Below are positions 49,779 through 58,830 of a stretch of 64,000 nt of DNA, one piece after another (position 1 is the stretch's first letter; each line of letters starts with the position of its first letter). Made by a program: the position numbers and the translations under genes. Origin of the DNA: JAVVHH01 sp963835135. GTDB taxonomy: Bacteria > Pseudomonadota > Alphaproteobacteria > Acetobacterales > Acetobacteraceae. The notes below the pieces were generated by a model that searched no databases, had not been told where the DNA came from, and saw only the letters and a list, made by a program, of their open reading frames with translations. The stretch covers positions 186,001 to 250,000 of the forward strand of contig CAWIEF010000003.1 in the NCBI GenBank assembly GCA_963835135.1, written 5' to 3'.

Positions 49779-51089
49779 TCAGCGCCCCAGCCCGCCATAG
49801 ATCGGAAACCGCGCGCACATTTTCTGCACGCGCGCCTTCACCGCCTGCTCGACCTCGTCGTTGCCTTGGCCGTTCGAGCGCGCCAGCCCGTCGAGCACCT
49901 CGCCGATCATCCGACCGATCTCCTGGAATTCGGTCACGCCGAAGCCGCGGCTCGTCGCTGCCGGGCTACCCAGGCGGATGCCCGACGTGATCGCCGGCTT
50001 TTCCGGGTCGAACGGAATGGCGTTCTTGTTGGCGGTCATGTGGGCGCGGTCGAGGCTCGCCTCGGCCGCCTTGCCGGTCGTCCGCTTCGGCCGCAGGTCG
50101 ACCAGCATCAGGTGGCTGTCCGTCCCGCCTGTCACGATGGCGCAGCCCTGCTCGACCAGCGTCGCCGCCAACGCCTGCGCGTTGTCCACCACGGCGCGGG
50201 CGTAGGTGCGGAACTCCGGCCGCAGCGCCTCGCCGAACGCCGCCGCCTTGCCCGCGATCACGTGCATCAGCGGCCCGCCCTGCAGCCCGGGGAATACGGC
50301 CGAGTTAAACTTCTTGCCCAGGTCGAGGTCGTTGCTGAGGATCATGCCACCCCGCGGCCCCCGCAGCGTCTTGTGCGTCGTCGTGGTCACCACGTGCGCG
50401 TGCGGCAGCGGCGACGGATACACGCCCGCCGCCACCAGCCCGGCGAAATGCGCCATGTCGACCATGAAGAAGGCCCCGACCGCGTCGGCGATCCGGCGGA
50501 ACCGCGCGAAGTCGATCACTCGCGGATAGGCCGACCCGCCCGCGATGATCAGCTTCGGCTTATGCTCCCGGGCCAGGGCTTCAAGCTGATCGTAATCGAG
50601 CAGCCCGTCTTCGGCGCGAACGCCATACTGGATCGCGTTGAACCACTTGCCCGACAGGTTCGGCGCCGCGCCATGCGTCAGATGCCCGCCCGCCGCCAGG
50701 CTCATGCCGAGGATGGTATCGCCCGGCGTGATCAGCGCCAGGAACACGGCCTGATTGGCCTGCGCGCCCGAATGCGGCTGCACGTTGGCGTATGCGCAGC
50801 CGAACAACTGCTTGGCGCGGTCGATCGCCAGCATCTCCGCCACATCCACCTCGGCGCACCCGCCATAGTACCGCCGCCCCGGATAGCCCTCGGCGTATTT
50901 GTTGGTCAGCACCGAGCCCTGCGCCTCGAGCACGGCGGCGGACACGACGTTCTCGCTGGCGATCAGTTCGATCCCGTCCTGCTGGCGATGCAATTCGCCC
51001 TGGATGGCCGCCGCGAGCGCCGGGTCGGTCTCGGCGAGCGATGCGGCGAAGAAGCGGGCGAGGCTGGTGGGGGCGGTCTGCTCGTTCAT
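49779..51089 (-). CDS. glyA: Serine hydroxymethyltransferase
   Basis: PLP enzyme converting serine and tetrahydrofolate to glycine and methylene-THF, 436 residues from the ATG at 51089 with GAGG five bases upstream. DGIELIASENVVSAAVLEAQ, NKYAEGYPGRRYYGGC, VQPHSGAQANQAVFLAL and the PLP lysine in VVTTTTHKTLRGPRGG are present. A longer frame upstream is not conserved-looking. It heads the minus-strand run glyA-nrdR-ribD-ribE-ribB-ribH-nusB-thiL. Confidence 0.95.
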   Translation of the reverse strand: MNEQTAPTSLARFFAASLAETDPALAAAIQGELHRQQDGIELIASENVVSAAVLEAQGSVLTNKYAEGYPGRRYYGGCAEVDVAEMLAIDRAKQLFGCAYANVQPHSGAQANQAVFLALITPGDTILGMSLAAGGHLTHGAAPNLSGKWFNAIQYGVRAEDGLLDYDQLEALAREHKPKLIIAGGSAYPRVIDFARFRRIADAVGAFFMVDMAHFAGLVAAGVYPSPLPHAHVVTTTTHKTLRGPRGGMILSNDLDLGKKFNSAVFPGLQGGPLMHVIAGKAAAFGEALRPEFRTYARAVVDNAQALAATLVEQGCAIVTGGTDSHLMLVDLRPKRTTGKAAEASLDRAHMTANKNAIPFDPEKPAITSGIRLGSPAATSRGFGVTEFQEIGRMIGEVLDGLARSNGQGNDEVEQAVKARVQKMCARFPIYGGLGR

Positions 51090-51219
51090 GATGTCCTCGA
51101 AAAAGCCCTGCCTGCGTATCACAGCGTATCCGAAACCGCGATTCGTGCCGCGCCGGCGCCATCGACGCTGGATTTTGTAACGGTATCGAGTTAATGTCGG
51201 CCGTGGGGAGAACACGACC

Positions 51220-51372
51220 ATGCGCGCTGTCTCGAGCTCAATCACTCCGGACAAGAAGCCGGACCCTGGCCCGGGCGAAGGAACCTACATCGATCAACCC
51301 GAGCCAGATCCGTTCCCGCCACGGCCGGACGACAGGCAGGCGCCGCCAGATCGGGACGACACGAAAAAATAG
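51220..51372 (+). CDS. Small Pro/Asp-rich protein
   Basis: An open frame of 50 codons from the ATG at 51220, with GGGGAG nine bases upstream. The product is highly polar: a Ser-rich start (MRAVSSSITPDKKPD), then a run dominated by Pro, Asp, Arg and Gly (PGPGEGTYIDQPEPD, RPDDRQAPPDRDDTKK). It is probably disordered. The next gene begins two bases after its TAG stop, implying a two-gene operon. No family is recognised; reality rests on the ribosome site and the tight spacing. Confidence 0.55.
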   Translation: MRAVSSSITPDKKPDPGPGEGTYIDQPEPDPFPPRPDDRQAPPDRDDTKK

Positions 51373-51374
51373 CC

Positions 51375-52586
51375 ATGGCCGAACTCGCGGTCACCCAGCC
51401 TGATGACAAGGACGCTCCGGTCTCGGTCGGCGCCGTCGATGGCTATACCGCGACCGCCGCCGAACTTGCCTGGTGCGATCGGTTCAACACGCTCGATGCC
51501 CGCTTGGGGCCGCCCAACCCGGCCAACGAGGAGCACTCGCAGGCCCGCAGCCTGCGCGAGGCGTTCCGGGCCAAGTTGCGCCAGCAGGCAGGCGCGATCT
51601 GCGACGCGCCCGCATCGTCCCGGGCCGCCCTGGTGGCAAAGGCAGTCCCGGACAGCTACTGGAACGAGGGAATATATACCGATCGGCTCGCGCAGTTGGG
51701 CAAGCTGCCCTTTGATGTCCAGCCCGTCCGCGATCCGGGCACCGGCCTGATCACCGACATCCGCATCCTGACCAGGGATGCCGCGCTGCCTGCCGACAAG
51801 CAGACGTTCAAGGTCCGTCTGGACCAAGCCGTGACGATCGTCAGGACCGTGTTCGCATTCGCGGACGGGGACGCCGACGAAGCCGACCCGCCGGCCGCTG
51901 CGGCATGGTGGGCGAGCGCCTGGACCAGGCTGCGTCGCCCCACTGGGTCCCAACGGACGCGTGGAGCCAGCCAGCGCTCGGACTATCTCCTCGCGCTGGC
52001 CGGCATCGCCCGGGTCGGGCTCATGGGCCAGGACGCGACGCAGACGCCGTTCGCCGCTCTCGCGCTGACCGGCTTCGGGAACGAATTCGTTGCCCGCGAA
52101 GCCGGCCGGGTCAAGAACCGCTACATCCGTAAGCTCGGCTGGTGGGCGCTGCTGGCGCTGGCCGCCGCCACCCTGGCATACGTGCTGATCACGCTGCTCT
52201 CGCCGCAAGCGTGGATCTTCTATCGATTCCGCAACTTCTGCATCCTGGCCGGAGGCGCCGCGGTCGGCACCTGGCTGTCTTTCTCGATCCGCCGGCAGGT
52301 CCTGACCTTCGAAGATCTCGCCACCCTCGAGGACGACCGCCTCAATCCCGGCGTGCGCATCCTGTTCATGATTGCCCTAACCACGGTCGTCGGCCTCATC
52401 TTCTGGACCGGCATGGTCGTGCTGAAGATCGGCGACTTCCGCACCGATTTCCGTCTGACCGGCTCGTTCGCCGCCCTCATCGGCGCCCTTTGCGGCATCG
52501 CGGAGCGCTCGCTGGCCGGCGCCGTCGGCCGTCGCGCGAGCGAACTCGTCACCGGCATTGCCGGCGCAGGAAAACCGGCCGTTTAG
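51375..52586 (+). CDS. Uncharacterised membrane protein
   Basis: A 403-residue protein I do not recognise. Residues 1-240 are soluble-looking, with an Ala-rich helical start and mixed strands (PFDVQPVRDPGTGLITDIRI, KVRLDQAVTIVRTVFAFADG). Residues 255-390 hold four hydrophobic segments: WWALLALAAATLAYVLITLL, FCILAGGAAVGTWLSFSI, ILFMIALTTVVGLIFWTGMV and a weaker one near FAALIGALCGIAER. Between the second and third is the acidic loop FEDLATLEDDRLNPG. It may be an inner-membrane protein with a large cytoplasmic N-terminal domain. It follows the small Pro/Asp-rich gene by two bases. Confidence 0.7.
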   Translation: MAELAVTQPDDKDAPVSVGAVDGYTATAAELAWCDRFNTLDARLGPPNPANEEHSQARSLREAFRAKLRQQAGAICDAPASSRAALVAKAVPDSYWNEGIYTDRLAQLGKLPFDVQPVRDPGTGLITDIRILTRDAALPADKQTFKVRLDQAVTIVRTVFAFADGDADEADPPAAAAWWASAWTRLRRPTGSQRTRGASQRSDYLLALAGIARVGLMGQDATQTPFAALALTGFGNEFVAREAGRVKNRYIRKLGWWALLALAAATLAYVLITLLSPQAWIFYRFRNFCILAGGAAVGTWLSFSIRRQVLTFEDLATLEDDRLNPGVRILFMIALTTVVGLIFWTGMVVLKIGDFRTDFRLTGSFAALIGALCGIAERSLAGAVGRRASELVTGIAGAGKPAV

Positions 52587-52589
52587 TCG

Positions 52590-52610
52590 AACCGGCCGAC
52601 GAGCCGGTTT
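52590..52610. terminator. Bidirectional hairpin between convergent genes
   Basis: Stem AACCGGC / GCCGGTT (7 bp) with a six-base loop, followed by T on the plus strand. It lies in the 37-bp gap between the membrane-protein gene and the CoA-transferase gene and could terminate both. Confidence 0.5.
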
Positions 52611-52623
52611 GCGCCGCGCCCCC

Positions 52624-53832
52624 TCAGATGACGCCGGCGTCTCTCAGTCGTGCGAGCGTGTCGCCCGAGAAGCCCAGTCGCTCGCCCAGCACGCTGTCGG
52701 TGTGCTCGCCCAGCAACGGGGGCGGCAGCGTATAGTCGGCTGGCGTCTCCGACAGACGGACCGGGTTGGCGATCACCTTAACCCCGTCCGGCGACGAGGG
52801 ATGCGCCATCTCCACCACAACCCCCCGTGCTTGCACGTGCGGGTCCGCGAACACCTTTTCCAGCGTATTGATCGGTCCGCACCCGATCTTCGCCGTCTCC
52901 AACCGCTCCACCCACCACTCCGTCGTCTGCCCCTGTAGCACCGGCGTCAGCGTGTCGGTCACGAGCGTCCGGTTCGTCACCCGGGCGGCGTTGGTTGCGA
53001 ACCGCTCATCCTGCAACAGATGATCGAGACCGAAGCCCTTGCAAAACCTAGCAAACGTCGGATCGTTGCCGATCGATAGCACGATGTGTCCGTCGGCTGT
53101 CGGAAACACCTGATAGGGCACGATGTTCGGATGGTCGTTCCCCAGCCGCTTCGGGTTCTGCCCGGTCGCGAGATAATTCATTCCCTGGTTGGCCAGCCAT
53201 GCGACGTGCGTGTCCAGCATGCCGATGTCGACCTGCTGCCCCAGCCCGGTCGCCTCCTTGTGCCGCAGCGCGGCCAGCACTCCGATACACCCGTACAAGC
53301 CGGCGAACAGGTCCGCGACCGGGATCCCCACCTTCATCGGCAGGCCGTCGGGCTCGCCGGTCAGGCTCATCACGCCGCCCATCGCCTGCACCAGCCCATC
53401 GTACCCGGGCCGCGGGGCATACGGCCCGGTCTGCCCGAACCCGGTGATGCTGCAGTAGATCAGCCCGGGCTGGATGGCATGTAGCTGCTGGTAGCCCAGC
53501 CCATACCGCGCCAGCGTGCCCACCTTGAAGTTCTCGACCAGGATGTCGCATTGCTTGACCAGGTCCCGCGCGATGGCCTGGCCCTCCGGATGGGCGATAT
53601 CGAGCGTGACCGACCGCTTGTTCCTATTGACACCAACGAAGTAGGCGCTCTCCTTGGTTCCCGGCATGAACGGCGGTGCGAAGCCGCGCGTGTCGTCGCC
53701 GCTGCCGGGCTTCTCGACCTTGATCACGTCCGCGCCCATGTCGGCCAGCATCTGCACGCAGGTCGGACCGGCCAGAACGCGGGTCAGGTCGAACACGGTG
53801 AGGCCCTTCAACGGCCCGCTTCTCTCGCTCAT
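52624..53832 (-). CDS. CaiB/BaiF family CoA-transferase
   Basis: Class III CoA-transferase, 402 residues from the ATG at 53832 (MSERSGPLKGLTVFDLTRVL) with AAGG seven bases upstream. LADMGADVIKVEKPGSGDDT, NRNKRSVTLDIAHPEG, CDILVENFKVGTLARYGLGY and SITGFGQTGPYAPRPGYDGL are the usual signature; a catalytic Asp follows near DIGMLDTHVAWL. It is a paralogue of the protein encoded at 25.3-26.5 kb. Divergent from the aldehyde dehydrogenase across 81 bp, hinting at a shared catabolic role (inference). The longer upstream frame runs antisense to that dehydrogenase gene. Confidence 0.9.
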   Translation of the reverse strand: MSERSGPLKGLTVFDLTRVLAGPTCVQMLADMGADVIKVEKPGSGDDTRGFAPPFMPGTKESAYFVGVNRNKRSVTLDIAHPEGQAIARDLVKQCDILVENFKVGTLARYGLGYQQLHAIQPGLIYCSITGFGQTGPYAPRPGYDGLVQAMGGVMSLTGEPDGLPMKVGIPVADLFAGLYGCIGVLAALRHKEATGLGQQVDIGMLDTHVAWLANQGMNYLATGQNPKRLGNDHPNIVPYQVFPTADGHIVLSIGNDPTFARFCKGFGLDHLLQDERFATNAARVTNRTLVTDTLTPVLQGQTTEWWVERLETAKIGCGPINTLEKVFADPHVQARGVVVEMAHPSSPDGVKVIANPVRLSETPADYTLPPPLLGEHTDSVLGERLGFSGDTLARLRDAGVI

Positions 53833-53913
53833 ATCGCTACCTTGTCCAGAACAGCCGATCGGCCCATTAAAGGCGACCAGACCTAGACCGAGCCGTACAG
53901 GGAGGCAATTCGG

Positions 53914-55429
53914 ATGCTTGACCAACCGCATCGCACGCCAGCCGAGCCAAGCATGGACGAAAAGGCGCTCGCCAAGGCGCTCTCCGGCCTGCACTTCATC
54001 GATGGCCGCCTCGTTCCGGCCCGCTCGGGCAAGACCTTCGACGTCGTCAACCCGGCGACAGGCGAGACTATCGGCCAAGCCGCGGACGGCGACGCCGATG
54101 ACGTCCAGGCTGCCGTCGAGGCCGCCGACCGGGCCCAGAAGCAATGGGCCAAGATGCCCTCCCGCAAGCGGGGCGCCCTCGTCGCCCAGTGTGCCGCCCT
54201 GCTCAACGAACACAAGGAAGAGCTGGCCCGCCTCATTGCGCTGGAGACCGGCAAGGCGCTCCGCACCGAAAGCCGGGTCGAGGCCGGCGTCGTCGCCGAC
54301 ATCTTCGAGTTCTATGGTGGCCTCGGCGGCGAGCTGAAGGGCGAGAGCGTGCCGTTCGCTCCCAACGTGCTCTCGGTGACGGTCCGCGAGCCGCTCGGCG
54401 TGGTCGGCGCGATCATCCCGTGGAACGTGCCGATGCTGCTGATGGCGCTGAAGGTCGCTCCCGCGCTGGTCGCGGGCAACACGGTCGTCGTCAAGTCGGC
54501 CGAGGAGGCGCCGCTGACCGTGCTCCGCATCTGCGAGCTGCTCAACCGCATCCTGCCGCCGGGCTGCTTCAATATGCTCTCCGGCTTCGGTCCCGAATGC
54601 GGCGGCCCGCTCGTCGCAGCACCCGCTCGTCAAGAAGGTGACGTTCACCGGCTCCGTCGAGGTCGGCCGCATCATCGCCAAGGGCGCGGCCGAGAAGCTC
54701 GTCCCGGTCACGCTCGAACTGGGCGGCAAGAGCCCGATGATCGTGTTCGCCGATTGCGACTTCGACAAGACCGTCATGGGCGCCATCACCTCCATGCGCT
54801 TCACCCGCCAGGGCCAGAGCTGCACCGCGGCGAGCCGCATCTACGTCGAGCGGCCGATCTATGACCGCTTCGTGGACGCCATGGCCGCCAAGGTGGACGC
54901 GATGGTCATGGGCGATCCGCTCGACGAGAAGACCGATATCGGCACGATCATCAGCGACGACCAATTCCAAAAGGTAAAGACCTTCATCGACGAGGGCCTG
55001 GCCACCGCGGGCGCCACCGGCCGCGCCTGCTCGGCCATGCCCGACGACCCGGCTCTGAAGAAGGGCCTGTTCATCCGCCCCTACATATTCACCAACCTGC
55101 CTAACGAGAGCCGGCTGGTGCAGGAGGAGATTTTCGGCCCCGTCACGGTCGTGTTCCCGTTCGACGACGCCGAGACGGTCCTGGCCGATGCCAACGGCAC
55201 GGAGTATGGCCTCGCCGCCTCGCTCTGGACCAACAACCTGACGCGGGGCCTCGATCTGGCGCACCGGCTCGAGGCCGGCCTCGTGCAGATCAACCAGAAC
55301 CTCGTGGTCCAGGCCAACCTGTCCTATGGCGGCGTAAAGAGCAGCGGCCTGGGCAAGGAAGCGAGCCTCGAGTCCATGCTCGAGCACTTCATGCACAAGA
55401 AGACGATCATGGTGAACTACGCTTCATGA
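53914..55429 (+). pseudogene. NAD(P)-dependent aldehyde dehydrogenase, single frameshift
   Basis: Two adjacent frames together make one ordinary aldehyde dehydrogenase of about 504 residues. The first (from ATG 53914, GGGAGG eight bases upstream) carries VGAIIPWNVPMLLMALKVAP and the cofactor lysine region NTVVVKSAEEAPLTV. The second carries TFTGSVEVGRIIAKGAAEK, catalytic Glu in ELGGKSPMI and nucleophile Cys in RQGQSCTAASR. The join falls at about 54613-54617, where one base too many separates GGPLV from QHPLVKKVTFTGS. Everything else is intact, so this is a very recent mutation or a sequence error. As written, the product stops without its active-site cysteine. Confidence 0.85.
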
Positions 55430-55477
55430 TCCGCGCCCTTTCGCCGCCATAGTTTTCCTCAATATTGTCCCACTGAA

Positions 55478-56449
55478 ATGGCGAAATCCGAACCCTCGAT
55501 CCCGACGACCTTGCAGCCGAAGCCGGCCGATTACAGCTTCGACCTCGAGGATGCGCTTCGCGCCGTCGTGGGCTTGCGGGCGCACGTGCCCGAGGACGCG
55601 TTCACCGCAGGCACGCTCGGCACCGAGCGGGCCGGCAGCGCGGTCCATATCAAGCCCGGCCTGTTCCTGACGATCGGCTACCTCATCACCGAGGCCGAGA
55701 CGCTGTGGTTGACCACGTATGACGGCGGCTGTGTCGCCGGCCATGCGTTGGCTTACGACCAGGACACCGGCTTCGGCCTCGTCCAAGCGCTCGGCCAGGT
55801 GCAGATCCCGACCATCCCGCTCGGCGACAGCACCCAGGCCCGGCCGGGCGACACCGTGGTGTTTGCCGCCGCGGGCGGCCGCCGCCACTCGGTCGCCGCC
55901 AAGATCGCCGGTCGGCAGGAGTTCGCCGGCTATTGGGAATACCTGCTCGACGACGCCATCTTCACCCTTCCGGCCCACCCGTTCTGGGGCGGCGGTGCGC
56001 TATTGAGCGAGGCCGGCGCCCTGATCGGCATCGGCAGCCTGGTGCTGCAGCAGGGCGGCGAGGGCGCCAAGCGACAGGACATGAACATGGTCGTGCCGAC
56101 GCAATTGCTGCTGCCGATCATGGACGACCTCATGCAGTTCGGCCGGGTCAACCGTCCACCGCGTCCCTGGCTCGGCCTGTATGCGATGGAGGATGACGAG
56201 GCCCTCGTCGTCGGCGCCCTCGCCGATAACGGCCCGGCCGACAAGGCCGGCTTGCGCACCGGGGACCGCATCCTCGCCGTCAACGGCGCCGAAGTGCCCG
56301 ACCTCGCCGGCCTCTGGCGCGCCGTGTGGGCGTCCGGCCCCGCAGGCTCTTCGGTCCAGGTCAGCGTCGGACGCGGCACCCGCAACACGTCGGTGACGAT
56401 CCCGAGCACGGATCGCGCCACCATTCTCAAGACGCCCCGCCTCCATTGA
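55478..56449 (+). CDS. HtrA-like protein with PDZ domain, catalytic residues missing
   Basis: A 323-residue protein with the trypsin-like HtrA/S1C fold (about 25-225) and a C-terminal PDZ domain (about 228-310; VVGALADNGPADKAGLRTGD, RILAVNGAEVPDL). The fold is recognisable from GSAVHIKPGLFLTIGYLITE and DQDTGFGLVQALG. The catalytic His expected in the LTxxHV text is Tyr (IGYLI), and the GNSGG serine loop is FWGGGALL with no Ser. It is therefore probably a non-catalytic binder of substrates or partners. No signal peptide is visible. It lies between the aldehyde dehydrogenase and the penicillin-acylase-like gene on the same strand. Confidence 0.8.
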   Translation: MAKSEPSIPTTLQPKPADYSFDLEDALRAVVGLRAHVPEDAFTAGTLGTERAGSAVHIKPGLFLTIGYLITEAETLWLTTYDGGCVAGHALAYDQDTGFGLVQALGQVQIPTIPLGDSTQARPGDTVVFAAAGGRRHSVAAKIAGRQEFAGYWEYLLDDAIFTLPAHPFWGGGALLSEAGALIGIGSLVLQQGGEGAKRQDMNMVVPTQLLLPIMDDLMQFGRVNRPPRPWLGLYAMEDDEALVVGALADNGPADKAGLRTGDRILAVNGAEVPDLAGLWRAVWASGPAGSSVQVSVGRGTRNTSVTIPSTDRATILKTPRLH

Positions 56450-56456
56450 TCCGCCG

Positions 56457-58760
56457 GTGATCCTCCGGCCAGCCGGCCGCTCCCGGCTGCTCACCTGGAT
56501 CGGCCGCGGGCTGCTCGGCCTGCTCTCGCTGGCCCTGCTCGTGGTGGCACTCGGCGGGCTCGCGCTCTGGTGGGCGACGCCGTCGAACGACGACCAGGCG
56601 CGGTTGCCCGGACTGGACGGTCCCGTCACCGTGCAACTCGATCCGGACGGCATCCCCTGGATCAAGGCCGCCTCGGAGACCGACGGCGCGGCCGCGCTGG
56701 GCTACATGCACGCCCGCGACCGCTTGTTCCAGATGGAGCTGATGCGCCGCGCTGCGTCCGGCCGCCTGTCCGAGCTTGCCGGCTCCGTGACGCTGCGCCT
56801 GGATCGTACCAACCGCGCTTTGGGCCTGCGCCGCCGCGCCGAAGACGAGCTGCCCTCCCTCGACCCGGGCACCCGCGCCATGCTCGACGCCTACGCGCGC
56901 GGCGTGAACGCCTATGTCCACCAGCGCGGCCGGTTCGCGGCCCCGGAGTTTATCCTGCTGGGCGCGCCCGAGCCCTGGACGGCGATCGACTCGCTGCTCT
57001 GGGGCAAGACCATGGCCCAATACCTGGCCGGCAACTGGCGCAGCGAGCTCTACCGCGCCGCCCTCGCCCCGAAGCTGCCGGGTGCCGTGCAGCGCGCCCT
57101 GTGGCCGAACTGGGCCGGCACCGCCCGGCCCGATGCGGCCCTGTCATCGACGCGGCTCGCCGGCCTGGTGCCGAGTTTCCCCGCCCCCTTCACCCTGCCG
57201 GACGAAGCCAGCAACGAGTGGGCGGTCGACGGCCGCCACAGCACCACCGGCGCCCCGCTGCTCGCCGGCGACCCCCATCTCGGCCTCATGTTCCCCAGCA
57301 TCTGGTATCTGGCCCGCATCCAGACCCCGACCCGCGTCCTCGCCGGCGCGTTCGCCCCGGGCATTCCCTTCCTCGTCATCGGCCACAACGACACCCTCGC
57401 CTGGACCTTCACGACCACCGGGGCCGACACCCAGGACGTGTTCATGGAGACGCCGCTCGCGGACGGGAGCTACGCCACGCCAGACGGTCCCAAGCCCTTC
57501 ACGACCCGCCAGGAGCGTATCCATGTCCGCGGCGCCGCCGACGACATGCTCACCGTGCGTGAGACCCGGCACGGCCCTGTGCTCAGCGACCTCGATCCCA
57601 GCCTCGCGCCCACCATCCTGTCCGTCTCGATGGCCAGCCTGCTCGTGCCGGACACGTCGGCGGCCGGGCTGCTCGCGCTCAATCGCGCCGCGACCGTGGC
57701 CGAGGCCGGCCCGGCCGGCGCCGCGATCACCGCCCCCGTGCAGAACCTGCTGGTCGCCGACCGCGCTGGCATCGCGCAATACACCACCGGCCGGGTCCCG
57801 CGCCGCCGCGCCGGGGACGGCAGCATTCCGGTCGCAGGCGCCGACGGGGCGCATGATTGGACCGGGTTCGCCGGCGGCGCCGACCTGCCGCACGTCGTCC
57901 ATCCCGCCAGCGGCCGCATCGTCAACGCCAACGAGCCGGTGGCCGGCCCCGACTTCCCCGTCTTCATGGGCGCCGAGCAGTTCGGCGATTGGCGTGCCCG
58001 CCGCATCCGCGCCATGCTCGAGGCTAACCCCAAGCACGACCGCTCCAGCTTCGCCGCGATGCAGGTCGACGTCGTCAGCGACCTCGCCCAGGAGATCTTG
58101 CCCGCCCTGCTCGCGACTCGGCCGGCCGACCTCGCCAGCGAGCGCGTGCTGGCCGCGCTGCGCAGCTGGGATGGCTCAATGCGCATGGATCTGCCGCAGC
58201 CCTTCGCGTTCAACGCGTGGACCCGGCAGTTCCGCGCCGATCTCCTGGCAAGCCTTGGCATTCCGGACGCCCCGGTGGCGTCCACCACCGAGCTCGTCGG
58301 CCAAGCCCTCGCCCGCGGCGGCACCGCGCTGTGCGGCGGCGATTGCAGCAGCTTGCTCTCCAAGAGCCTCGCCGAGACGGCAACCGCGCTGCCGTCCAGC
58401 TGGGAGCAGACGGCGTGGGGCACGCTGCACCAAGCCGTTTTCACGCACCCGCTGCTGGGCGGCCTACCCTTGATCGGCGGTCTGACGACCTGGTCGCTGC
58501 CTCAGCCCGGCGACGACAGCACCGTTTTCCGCGGCGGCATGCGCGCGCCGGGCTATACGTCGGTGCACGGGCCGGGCTTCCGCGGCGTCTATGACCTGGC
58601 CGATCTCGATGCCAGCCTGTTCTCGCTTGCGCCCGGCGAGACCGGCAACCCGTTCAGCGACCAGGCCGCCGCGACGCTGCAGCGCTGGCGCGACGGGGTT
58701 CCGATTCGCCTGGGCCCAGCGCCCGAAACGGTCGATGGTACGATCGAACTGCGTCGCTGA
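56457..58760 (+). CDS. Penicillin acylase family N-terminal nucleophile hydrolase
   Basis: Exported Ntn-hydrolase precursor of 767 residues from a GTG seven bp after the preceding gene. A membrane/signal segment lies at about 11-40. The alpha-chain part has ALGYMHARDRLFQMELMRRA. Ser252 in DEASNEWAVDG would become the N-terminal nucleophile after self-cleavage, followed by LLAGDPHLGLMFPSIWYLAR and FLVIGHNDTLAWTFT. Members cleave amides such as penicillins, acyl-homoserine lactones or other N-acyl compounds; substrate cannot be assigned. Confidence 0.87.
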   Translation: MILRPAGRSRLLTWIGRGLLGLLSLALLVVALGGLALWWATPSNDDQARLPGLDGPVTVQLDPDGIPWIKAASETDGAAALGYMHARDRLFQMELMRRAASGRLSELAGSVTLRLDRTNRALGLRRRAEDELPSLDPGTRAMLDAYARGVNAYVHQRGRFAAPEFILLGAPEPWTAIDSLLWGKTMAQYLAGNWRSELYRAALAPKLPGAVQRALWPNWAGTARPDAALSSTRLAGLVPSFPAPFTLPDEASNEWAVDGRHSTTGAPLLAGDPHLGLMFPSIWYLARIQTPTRVLAGAFAPGIPFLVIGHNDTLAWTFTTTGADTQDVFMETPLADGSYATPDGPKPFTTRQERIHVRGAADDMLTVRETRHGPVLSDLDPSLAPTILSVSMASLLVPDTSAAGLLALNRAATVAEAGPAGAAITAPVQNLLVADRAGIAQYTTGRVPRRRAGDGSIPVAGADGAHDWTGFAGGADLPHVVHPASGRIVNANEPVAGPDFPVFMGAEQFGDWRARRIRAMLEANPKHDRSSFAAMQVDVVSDLAQEILPALLATRPADLASERVLAALRSWDGSMRMDLPQPFAFNAWTRQFRADLLASLGIPDAPVASTTELVGQALARGGTALCGGDCSSLLSKSLAETATALPSSWEQTAWGTLHQAVFTHPLLGGLPLIGGLTTWSLPQPGDDSTVFRGGMRAPGYTSVHGPGFRGVYDLADLDASLFSLAPGETGNPFSDQAAATLQRWRDGVPIRLGPAPETVDGTIELRR

Positions 58761-58830
58761 GCTGATAAGTGTAATAGGCCGTTGACCCGCCCCCGGGCTT
58801 CCGGGAACATGAGGCCTGGAACGCTGATGC

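Noticed and set aside
49291..51219. FMN riboswitch upstream of the riboflavin genes
   Set aside because: The gaps before glyA, nrdR and ribD are too short or lack the conserved RFN-element helices.
54600..54645. Programmed frameshift in the aldehyde dehydrogenase
   Set aside because: No slippery heptamer or downstream stem was seen and the family does not use frameshifting; mutation or sequence error is simpler.
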